DNA from: Calonectria ilicicola
Lineage: Eukaryota; Ascomycota; Sordariomycetes; Hypocreales; Nectriaceae
Length of the DNA: 64,000 bases
Direction: 5' to 3'
Assembly: GCA_020809705.1 (NCBI GenBank)
Contig: CP085830.1
Location: 2,480,001-2,544,000, forward strand
Below the pieces are notes generated by a model that had not been told where the DNA came from, did no database searches, and saw only the letters and a list, made by a program, of their open reading frames with translations. Positions 42,633 to 52,004 of the stretch are shown piece after piece. Position 1 is the stretch's first letter. Each line of letters begins with the position of its first letter. A program made the translations under genes and the position numbers.

Positions 42633-43230
42633 TTTTGTGTGTAGTTTTCCGCCTCTACTCCAAGCCGTTGAAGATGGGAAGGAAAAAAAAGACAAACTCT
42701 AACTTATAAATGGCCAAATACACGAAGAAATCCCGACGCCTCCCAAGGTGGCCGACTCCTCCTCTCACTCTGACATGGCGAGTGGGGAATGGAACTATTC
42801 TGCTATCGTGCACCACACACCTCACTAACAAAGTCACTTCGCAGCTTCATCCCACGCTCACGCCCGCCAGTGCCGACTGGGGCCGAACCGCGCCATGCCG
42901 CTTTCGGATCCAAATACGCACACCGCCTTTCCCTTTTTGAAAATTATGCCATTGCGGCCCAGGAGCTTTCTCGTGCGTTTCACAGCTTCACAGCTCAACT
43001 GCGAGGCCTGAGAAGCCGCAAACAAAGGGCAATCAACACCAACCCGCCGCGAGACAACAATCACCGAAGCGATGCGGCAGCCGCCCTCACGCATCAAAGA
43101 TTCGAACATCAACCCTATGCAGCTCTCCTGAGCTGTCTCTGCGTTTTGCTGTCGCGCTACATCTCATGCTCATGACCTACACCTCTTAAAAAAAAGTTCC
43201 CCCGCGACCGCGCTCAGCTACAGCCGCAAA
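42633..43230. promoter_or_regulatory. divergent promoter region, FMO-like gene / Telo_bind gene
   Basis: 598 bp between the two start codons. The half next to 43230 is rich in C and A with short CGC runs. No TATA box or repeat is evident. Confidence 0.45.
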
Positions 43231-46200
43231 ATGCCCGACAACGAATCGCCACACGAGGCCCTTCGCGCCGCCGAGCCAACGCCCATCGCGCAGCTGAATC
43301 CAGACCTCTCCGATCAGAAGACGCGCGCTGTCGATGGTGCCGTGACTGTCACATGGCCCTTTAGCATCGTCACCAAATCCATCGCATTCATTGTCGCCGA
43401 GCGTGACTTCCGCCTGCGACGCGAAAAGGGGCAGGTTCGCATCCAGTTTCACGGCGCTGCCGCAAGGGCCATCGCAGATGCTTCGGTGGGAGGTGGCGAT
43501 GAGATTCGTCTCAGTTTGGATGGTGTTAGGTGGGAGGCAAATGCAAGCAACACCCAGCTTGCTGGAAGCACTCTGGGATGGCAACTGGAATATACCAGTC
43601 GCCTGCTTTTGATAATCAAGGGGACTGACTCACAAGACGAAAAAGTCATCAATGTGGATGTGTCGGACATGGAAGCAGAGACAACAACCGACGATGCGGA
43701 CGCTCCCACCTCTCTCGATGAATCAAACAACACATCCAATCTCGCGATACCCTCGATGGATTTATCAGACGCTTTTCCATCTAAGAAGCGCCCCTCATCG
43801 TCCTTCGAAACCCAAGAGTTTGCCTCGCCAGCTTTTATCAAGCGTGCTCGGGTGTCCTATGGCTCGCTTTTTGAAGGTGGCTTGGACATATTTGATGAGG
43901 AAGCGAGCCAGAAGAGCAAGACGAAGAAAAAATCACGGTTCAGTCTGCCTGCAACAGCTTGGAGATACAGTAGTCGATCGCCTACCCCTGAAGTCGAGCC
44001 TGAGCCGGAGCCGGAGCCAGAACCAGTGGAATCAAGCAAGCCGAATGGAATTAATACAGAAACGAACAAGGATACTTGTACTGATGATGCGACTCAAGCA
44101 CCCGAAGATGTGCCTATGGATACGCCACCCCGACCCGTAATGGTTGATGAAGGGTGTCAGACAGTAGAGGTTGATTTTACCCCCATGAGCAGTGTTCAGG
44201 TTTCAGCCGAAACGCGTTCCGCTTTCGCATTCTCCTATGCAACCCCTACACCGATTCCCAGGACAAAATTGATTCATGCCGAAGACACAGTTCTGGATCA
44301 CTCGTTGCAGCTTCAGGCCTGCCCGACTGATGCCCAGTCTAGTGTAAACGATATACCCACCGGATTTTTGGGCCAATCGCCTCACGGGGACAATGGGTTG
44401 GCGTTTGGCTTTGCAAATGCGCAACCATTGATGTATCCAGCGCCACCTGGTCTATTCCCAGCACCTCGTAGTGAGGAAAGCTTGCATGAATCCATTCCCG
44501 ATGTGTCCGTTTCGGAGAATTACCCCGCATCATTTCTCGATAATTCGACTTTACAGACAACAATTGATACCCACCCAAGCCTGTCGTCTCGTGATTCTCC
44601 AGGAGACCTTCATCCTTCAGAACAAACCGTTGCTCCTTTTCAAGGCGATTCGCAGTTTTATTCGCCATATCATACTACCCCACAACCTCAACCAAATTCT
44701 TGGACGACGGTTCAGTCTGCTCCATTGTCTACGGTTGATGATAGCAATGATGTTGAAAATCCTGTTGAGATTATTAGTTCTTCTCCTAGAAGAGAGCAGG
44801 ATGTCAGCGAAGACATTCCTTCTTCACCCTCTGAACGAACTGGCCTTACTTCTATACCTCCACACTTTCGTCGGCAACAATATACTATGCACGAAACACA
44901 AAACACCATCCTCGAAGAAGACGAGGTTGCAACAGAACAAGAAGCAAGCGTGGCAGATGTTGGCGAAGATGATGAATATCAAGATGCGGGTGATGAACCT
45001 GGTGACGACTATGATTTGCGAAACTACGATCGGGCTCACGATGATGATGACGACGTAGATGCTTCTGAAGAGGAACAGGAACCCAATACACAGGATCCAG
45101 ATGCACAAGTCTTCAACCCCGAGGAGGATGAGGATGATGAAGATGATGAAGAGGAGGAGGAAGTGGAAATGGAAGAAGGAGACGGGGAAGATGAAGGGGA
45201 AGAAGAGGAAGAAGATGACGAGGAAGAAGACGACGAAGATGAAGAAGAAGAAGACGAAGAAGGTGAAGAAGATGACGAGGAAGAGGAAGAAGAGCAGCAG
45301 GAACTTGCTCGTCCGCAAGCACCACGGCCGCCTATATTCATCGATCTACTCTCTGATTCGGACGATGAGGATGAAGCAGCACCAGAACCAGTGAAACTAG
45401 AACAACCACAAGAGCCGGATGAAACTAGCCAGCCTGACGAAGCCTCGGAGGAACTGATTGGGTCAGAGGAGTTGGCTGCGGCTCCGGATACGACAGAGGA
45501 ACTGCCTATGGAAGAGGATCCGAAATCGCCTGTCTCAGAACCACAAAACGATTCCCCGAAAGCAACTCAAGACGGACCATCTGAAGCAGCTACTCCTGAA
45601 GAGGAAAAACCAGAACTACCTGAACAAATGGAGATTGACAATGAGCCATCGATCGTCCCAACAAGTAGGAGTTCCGAAAGGGATCAAAATGAAATTGCTC
45701 AGCCAACGCCAGTCGAGGAGCACGAACCGTCGGCAACACACGCCAAAACTCCTGACGGAGAGGTGGAGACTGCGAATGAAACAGCTGTGGAAGCGGAACA
45801 TGAAATACAAAAAATCACCATGACTGAGCAACTAGATGTTGCCCCTACAACCGAAGCGCTAGGAAAAGTACCTGAGGCTGTGGAGATTGATGGTCCGGGA
45901 AGTACAGACGTCACAAAGCTCGACGATTTAGCCGCCACGGCAGAAAAAAGTGTGATTGACACTATGGAAATCGTGGACGGGAAAGAATCTGGGAATTCGA
46001 TTACAGAAGATGCCCATTCAGCAAATGGGGATCAAGAGGACGTGGCTGAGGCACCAATATCTGCCCCCCTGGCAAATGATGCACATGTAGATTCATCAAC
46101 CATGTCTGACGCTCCCGCTCAGGAGACCGAGACTGTGCAGGAAGATTTGAAATCCACCAAAGAGGGACAAGGGCAAGGGCAGGCTGAATCCAATGACGCC

Positions 46201-47787
46201 ACGATGCAAGATATCTCGCATGTTGAGACGACAAACTCGCCGAGATCTTGGCAGGCAATCAACGTGCCCGAAATAGGCGACGGTGAGGGTGATGAGGGTG
46301 AGGGTGCTGAGGAAGCAAACAAGGCCCCGAAATTAGCGACAGGCCAGGTGTCGCCTCCTGCAACCCAGACCTCTCATTCGCAGGTGTTGCAGGAGACCAG
46401 TGAACCCACATTCTCTCAAGCAACATCTACAAACCTTGAACACAACAATCTGCCCACTCCGAGAGATACGCAGACTGAGGATGTTGAAATGGCAGAGAAT
46501 TATCACCTCACCGAGGATGATCTCAGCCCAGAAGATCAGATCATGGCGGAAATCCAGCAGCATTCCCCGATCAAGTCTGGCACATGGTCGGCACATGCAC
46601 ACCCTGTCGCTTCCTCTTCAGCAGCCTCGCCTCAACTTCAGTCTGAGCTGGCCGAAACAAGCGGAGAATTGGAGTCGACTGGCACGGTGCAAGCATCAGA
46701 CGCTCTTATTACGGTCAAATCTCTGCGCAGCCGAGGCCATAGGTCGACAAAGTCGAAATCATCCGATATATCCCTGGCGGAGCCGGGTCCCTCATTGGCT
46801 AAGCCTCCAACATCACCCACGCAAGCAGACGATGATGTCAAGGCCAAAGGCCCGCAGGCAACCTTGCGCATTACGCGCAGTAAATCGGATCAAGTCGACC
46901 CTAGCATCAAGCTAGCCAGAGCCACGACCGGTTCAGGGGGGGTGAAGGGTAAAGGGCGGGAGCGTGATGTGACAGATGAAGCCGAAAACAGCCCTCCCGC
47001 CAAGTTGCGGGTTTCGCGAACCAGGGCTGACCATATTGACCCGAGCATACAACTGGCAAAAGGGCCAGCTTCTTCTACGCGGCAATCACGGCGCCTGGTT
47101 ACTCCAGAAATGAAACAGGATGTTGGTACAGGCTCCCGTGGACCGACGCAAAACGCTAACACACCGGACACGGCCGTGTCGGCGCCGCTCAAGTCGCCGT
47201 CGGTGGCCGGGTCTTCGGCGGCTCCTGAGGACGAAAATGTGGGCACCGTCAAGCTTCACTTGCTCAAGAGTCTCCGGACGGGTCTCCCGGACTGCACGTC
47301 GCTTAAGATGCTCCGGAACTCGCTCCACCAGTCGACAGATATCATAGCTGTGGCCACGGCGACCCCAGCCCAGCCACACCGGCCCAAACACGGCCCTAGG
47401 GACTACATGCTGACACTGAACCTGACGGACCCGTCAGTGGCTCCTACGGGGGTATCAGTGGCCCACATCTTCCGGCCGCACCAGGCCTCACTTCCCGTAG
47501 TACATGCAGGAGATGTTGTGCTCCTTCGGCGCGTGCAGGTGGTCGCGATGAAGGGCCGGGGGTTCGGAGTTCGTGCCGGGGATGCCTCGGCTTGGGCTGT
47601 GTTTGAGAAGGGCGACGAAGAGCTCCTCCCACAGATCAAGGGTCCTCCCGTCGAAGTGGCTGAGAAGGAGGGCAGGTATGTCGAGGGGCTACGGCGATGG
47701 TGGGGTTTACTGGACGATAAATCCATGGAGAAGATGGAGAGGGCTAGCCGCAAAGTGTCCGATGCGGGTAAGGAGGACGTGAAGTGA
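43231..47787 (+). CDS. large protein with C-terminal POT1/CDC13-type telomeric ssDNA-binding domain
   Basis: Single exon, 1518 aa. Residues ~30-145 look like a folded beta-rich domain (VTVTWPFSIVTKSIAFIVAE...). The middle ~1100 residues are disordered and Ser/Thr/Pro/Glu-rich. They include a nearly pure Asp/Glu stretch (DNA about 45121-45297, residues ~631-689) followed by IFIDLLSDSDDED, which resembles a SUMO-interacting motif (hydrophobic core plus acid). Residues ~1350-1460 match the Telo_bind OB-fold pattern: SLKMLRNSLHQSTDIIAVATATPA, DYMLTLNLTDPS, LPVVHAGDVVLLRRVQV and a final strand ending WAVFE. This domain binds single-stranded telomeric DNA in POT1 and Cdc13. The protein is much longer than typical POT1, and whether it is a shelterin/CST part or another nuclear protein is open. 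Confidence 0.8.
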   Translation: MPDNESPHEALRAAEPTPIAQLNPDLSDQKTRAVDGAVTVTWPFSIVTKSIAFIVAERDFRLRREKGQVRIQFHGAAARAIADASVGGGDEIRLSLDGVRWEANASNTQLAGSTLGWQLEYTSRLLLIIKGTDSQDEKVINVDVSDMEAETTTDDADAPTSLDESNNTSNLAIPSMDLSDAFPSKKRPSSSFETQEFASPAFIKRARVSYGSLFEGGLDIFDEEASQKSKTKKKSRFSLPATAWRYSSRSPTPEVEPEPEPEPEPVESSKPNGINTETNKDTCTDDATQAPEDVPMDTPPRPVMVDEGCQTVEVDFTPMSSVQVSAETRSAFAFSYATPTPIPRTKLIHAEDTVLDHSLQLQACPTDAQSSVNDIPTGFLGQSPHGDNGLAFGFANAQPLMYPAPPGLFPAPRSEESLHESIPDVSVSENYPASFLDNSTLQTTIDTHPSLSSRDSPGDLHPSEQTVAPFQGDSQFYSPYHTTPQPQPNSWTTVQSAPLSTVDDSNDVENPVEIISSSPRREQDVSEDIPSSPSERTGLTSIPPHFRRQQYTMHETQNTILEEDEVATEQEASVADVGEDDEYQDAGDEPGDDYDLRNYDRAHDDDDDVDASEEEQEPNTQDPDAQVFNPEEDEDDEDDEEEEEVEMEEGDGEDEGEEEEEDDEEEDDEDEEEEDEEGEEDDEEEEEEQQELARPQAPRPPIFIDLLSDSDDEDEAAPEPVKLEQPQEPDETSQPDEASEELIGSEELAAAPDTTEELPMEEDPKSPVSEPQNDSPKATQDGPSEAATPEEEKPELPEQMEIDNEPSIVPTSRSSERDQNEIAQPTPVEEHEPSATHAKTPDGEVETANETAVEAEHEIQKITMTEQLDVAPTTEALGKVPEAVEIDGPGSTDVTKLDDLAATAEKSVIDTMEIVDGKESGNSITEDAHSANGDQEDVAEAPISAPLANDAHVDSSTMSDAPAQETETVQEDLKSTKEGQGQGQAESNDATMQDISHVETTNSPRSWQAINVPEIGDGEGDEGEGAEEANKAPKLATGQVSPPATQTSHSQVLQETSEPTFSQATSTNLEHNNLPTPRDTQTEDVEMAENYHLTEDDLSPEDQIMAEIQQHSPIKSGTWSAHAHPVASSSAASPQLQSELAETSGELESTGTVQASDALITVKSLRSRGHRSTKSKSSDISLAEPGPSLAKPPTSPTQADDDVKAKGPQATLRITRSKSDQVDPSIKLARATTGSGGVKGKGRERDVTDEAENSPPAKLRVSRTRADHIDPSIQLAKGPASSTRQSRRLVTPEMKQDVGTGSRGPTQNANTPDTAVSAPLKSPSVAGSSAAPEDENVGTVKLHLLKSLRTGLPDCTSLKMLRNSLHQSTDIIAVATATPAQPHRPKHGPRDYMLTLNLTDPSVAPTGVSVAHIFRPHQASLPVVHAGDVVLLRRVQVVAMKGRGFGVRAGDASAWAVFEKGDEELLPQIKGPPVEVAEKEGRYVEGLRRWWGLLDDKSMEKMERASRKVSDAGKEDVK
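45121..45297 (+). repeat. GAA/GAT/GAG-rich coding tract (poly-acidic)
   Basis: About 59 codons nearly all encode Glu or Asp. The DNA is purine-rich (GAR/GAY triplets) on the plus strand, so length variation by whole codons is likely. It gives a strongly acidic segment inside the telomere-binding-domain protein. Confidence 0.9.
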
Positions 47788-48107
47788 GATGCTTGCGAGG
47801 GAGCAAGGGCCAACAAAGATTTGCACCGTGTGCTAGACACAACATGATCACAAAGTATCGTTCGGCGGTACTTCTTACTAAATTTCTTATTACTTGTTTT
47901 GAAACTTAATCACATGTATGAGTCACGAAGGTGGGCGAAAGGAACTGAGATAGACAAGAAAAAAAACGATTAGGACACCAGAAGTGGGATGTGGGAAGCG
48001 CTATCTGGCGGGGTGTAGCTCACATTTGATGTCTAATTGGTACATCTTGCATGCCGAGCTGATGTGACTGATTGATGATGCATGCCGAGGCTTGTGATAA
48101 AATTGCA

Positions 48108-48332
48108 CAATACATCCCCTGAAAGATTTCCTCCCGGTGACATCTTCACGTCAAGCACCGCATAATTCAACGACTAACAATAAATAAATAACATCAATGA
48201 AAATAAAAATTATATATCTAATTTATTTATTTTTATTTATACTTTGTTGATTTTCACCGGGCAGCTGGGAAATGGCAGGAAAATGTAGGAAGAGGTAAAG
48301 CTGGTACAATCTTTCAAGGGCTGCATGTATTG
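48108..48332 (+). mobile_element. MITE-like fold-back element, copy C
   Basis: A 225-bp element. The left end is CAATACATCCCCTGAAAGAT followed by T. The right end, read on the other strand, is CAATACATGCAGCCCTTGAA followed by AGATT, with a 3-4 nt insertion relative to the left. Flanks are CA on the left and TC on the right, so the TA target duplication has decayed. The AT-rich core (about 48176-48241) shares a 24-nt identical stretch with copy B. Both arms match copies A and B in the same orientation. Confidence 0.8.
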
Positions 48333-49351
48333 TCTGAGCTCAGCTAAGAAGTTATCTGCATATAAGGATAGGCCGGTATCGGCTCTGTAGTCATTTCTGA
48401 TACGTGACTCTATTATTTCAACAGTGGGATAATCTGGATTTTGCTTGAGGCTCAAGGCGTGAATGTAGTCATTGGCTTGATGCCTCGGCCAGCGGCTGGA
48501 TGAACGGATGTCTCCCACACGCCGCCTCGGCAACCAAGTGCCTGGGGAGCTAGGGCAAACGGCTCGAGCATCTTTTGTGGGTTCCCATGCTCCAGGAGCT
48601 TGATCGATGAACCCGAATAAACCCCATGTGTTTGAGGGGAAGAGGGGAGGGGGGATTAGCCGCCTCTGGAGCCGCAACACAGATCTGGTCCCCTTTTTTC
48701 TCGGCACCAGACCGAGCTGTATGTAAGTAAAGAGCATGTCTAACATGGGCGAGAGTGTGGGGTTGGACTGGGTGGGTTGGAGTTTAGGCGGATGAATGGG
48801 CATTCCAAATTGAGACGGGTAGGATATCCCAGCTGAAAAGGTGTTCGGGGGTTCGGCAAGTGGATGGCTCTTTTTTCTTCCTCTTTTTGTTTGGCATTGG
48901 CTGTCTGATTTAGGACAAGTTACACGAACAAGAACCAGGAAATAGCGATCGGAGGTGGTGGCAGATGCGATGAAGGTAGCAGAAAATAAGCCATCTCCTT
49001 GGGTCAGCAATGGGAAAAAGGCACGTGCGGGGTGCGAGGAGACATGACGTGTGGGGATTTGGCCAAGGCGACGCCAGCCTCCGGGGAAGCGGAGAAAATC
49101 GACTACGGCAAAGGGGTGTGAGTCTTGGGACGCTTAAAAAAGCAACCAGGAAGTATTTGATATTCTTGATTCCATGAATGATTGATTAGCTGGCAAGCAG
49201 GTGGCTTGACAGGGGATGCCACGATAACACCACGAGACCAGGAGGTTCGATGTCATCAAGTGCTGCAAGTGAGTGACGCACCATGGTATGAGGGTGGAAT
49301 AGATAGAGCAAATGTCGGAGACGTGGACATGTGAGAGGGCTGGCGGGCGGT

Positions 49352-49440
49352 GTGGGAGACGAAGTGGGAGACGAAGTGGGAGACGAAGTGGGAGACGAAG
49401 TGGGAGACGAAGTGGGAGACGAAGTGGGAGACGAAGTGGG
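49352..49440 (+). repeat. minisatellite, 7.4 copies of a 12-bp unit
   Basis: Perfect tandem units of GTGGGAGACGAA, 89 bp in total. The unit is a multiple of three, so frames pass through it on both strands (VGDE on plus, SHFV on minus), but no gene is supported around it. The near-identity of all units suggests recent expansion. Confidence 0.95.
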
Positions 49441-51972
49441 TTGGCCAGCAGCCACGAACTGGTCTTGCATCTTGATTCCACCGTGTGTTCAGGACGTGAC
49501 GGTGAGCAGCTGGCGTGTCTTTGATCAATTCCACACGAGTTGCATTAGACAGAAATGATGTAATTAAATTAAACAAAATAATTGTTGTCTTGCGTTGTTG
49601 AGTAGTAGACGAGGAAACCGGCGAAAACTGCGAATCTAGTCAGAAACAGACGGTTGGGACGGATGTCGAGCAGATCCTGGGGAGAGCAAGGGCGGGGATC
49701 CCACCCCCCAACAAGCACATCTGAGCGGTTTCCCGTTCAAGTGGCCAACCGCCAGCCGCCAGCCGAACCGACCAGATGCAAAACAGCCCAAGACTAGATA
49801 TTCAGCAGAGACACCAGACAGTTCTGGACATGGCCAACCAAACGTCGCTGAAATAAACAACAGCAAGCGGGAAAAAAGCGACGCCCGCGCCGTAGGCTTA
49901 TGCCGTTCAGGAATCCCCTGCACATCTGGTCCGCTCATCGTGGAGTAGCCCGCCCGACTTCCTTCCTCTAGAGGCAATTGTGTACCTGGAAGACACACCC
50001 CTGACTGTACCCTAAGAGAACCCGGAAGAGTCCGTTGATGGGGCGGAGACGGAGTCACCCACACATGACCGCCTCTGGAGTTACATGTAAGTATGGGGAT
50101 TGTACGTAAATGCATCGTGGTTTACCGCCGGCATTTTTTTTCTCTGACTCGTTTGAGCACAATGGGCAAATGTTGCCGGGAGGAACTCAATGCATGTGCC
50201 CCAGATTCCAAATCAGCTTGAATCACCTACCGGCATATTGTCGTTCCTTTTTTACGGAGTACCAACGCGGACATGGGTGATGCTCGGGGCCGACAGGGTG
50301 GCAGTGATGTGCTCCCCCCTGCCTCAGAAAGAGCGGTGCCCAAAATAATTAACAACGACAGACCGTCCAGTGGTTGCTTGATCATGCGCGAGACGCCACA
50401 CTTGCGAGGCCCTCTCGCCCCTGGTCATCACGAAATGGACGGGCTGTGCGTCATGAATAGAAATGATGCATCAAACAAGGTACTAGGATCCAGGAGGGAG
50501 CCAAGGGAGCCAAGGAACCCATGCTTCCGTATGCGAAATGTGACAAGGTACGGATTGTGATGCGAGCCCGAGTCGAGAAGGTTGAGGAGGATGAGCGTCG
50601 TGTAAGGACGTGGTCTTCTTCTCAATCCCCTTTCTCCAGAATCTCTGTATGAATCTAATCGGGTCCACTTGCCGAAACACATAACGCAGCCCGAGATTTC
50701 TCCTCTGGTTCCGGTTTTATGTGTGCTCACATGTGAGTACATGCATTGTTTGTATCAGTTCGACGAGACATGTGTTCAGGTCCTTTTTTTTTTTTCTCTC
50801 TGGCGGGCGCCCAAAGCGTTTCGGAGGCGTAACCAAGGACGCAAAATGGATGTATCGTTGTGCATGACAGGGCCGGCAGGGTGTGGGTTTCGTGGTGGGG
50901 TGGGAGGTCGGCAAAACGAATTCTTGGCCGAGTTACAGCCAGCCTCTCCACACTTTGACACCCGCCTGACGGACCTTGAACAAGTGTGCAAGAGATAGCA
51001 TGTTAGTTGTGAGAATAAGCATCGTTGAGAACGCCATGTCGGGTTTTGGCGTGTATCTTCCCGTGTCCCTGGAACCCCCAACAATACCCTTTCCTATCAG
51101 CAAAGCATTCTTCTTCTTCTTCTTTACTGGGAATCCAGAGGCAGGCAGAGCCGGAATAGGCGCTGTACCTGTCTCGTCAATGCCTCCTGATATGTGGAAG
51201 GGTGTTTGCGGGTGTGCATGGTGGAGCTTCGAGGAGGCTACCGGAAGCTAGTGAATTCAATGTCTGGGTCTGAGATGCGACGTCTGTCAAAGACAGCTGA
51301 CACAAAGCGGAGTGTACATGGGATTCACAATGCTACGCTGTAGCTGTTCAGTGCCCGGGTTACGCAAGGCTGGAGGTAGCCGCCGTCGAAAATATCCCGT
51401 GTCGCAATGCCAAGTTTGCAGTCCTGTTGATCCACGTTGGGCAGTTAAAGCGAGCTGGTCGCGGAGTGTGGAGACTGGAGAAGAAAAAAACCCTGAGGTG
51501 AAGGTTAGGGTGAGCGGGCTCGGTGGATGCTCATTCCCTTGGTGAGACGGCGATACCTTGAACCCCTAGAGGTTAGGCGCTCCCGAGACCCCCCTGTCCG
51601 GATATGCACCAACCGGGGCAGTCAAGGTGGATCAGCAATGAGCAATGGATCGAGTGGGGACCTTTGGGACTGGGCCGAGTGGACCTGAGGGAGAAAACCG
51701 GGGGGACAGCAGCAGGGGTCGGCTTCTGATGGACGACCCGTAGCGCTGGCAACGCTGGCGGGATGCCGTTGGAGGAGGTGCGCTAGCGCTGCATTTGCCC
51801 GGGGCACACTCGGGGAAAATCGGAACCTGCATTCTGGAAGTCGGGAGACCTTCGTCTGACCCGCAGGGGCGGATCCCACACTCGGCGGCTTCGTTTTTTC
51901 TGGGAGGCGAGGCAATCACGTACGTACCAAGAACTCAGTTACAGGTAAGGGGTCTCTTTGAATCCCCCATAG

Positions 51973-51999
<27 letters not shown>
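51973..51999 (+). repeat. 27-nt T homopolymer
   Basis: Uninterrupted T run on the plus strand. It may be a simple slippage product or, read on the minus strand, an A tail of a retrotransposed sequence. I see no target-site duplication around it. Confidence 0.9.

Positions 52000-52004
<5 letters not shown>

Noticed and set aside
48237..49010. 257-codon minus-strand frame
   Set aside because: It ends inside fold-back element copy C and has no recognisable domain. It is probably chance, though a degenerate gene cannot be excluded.
49245..49260. GGTTCGATGTC as a tRNA B box
   Set aside because: No pairing T-stem and no other tRNA parts.
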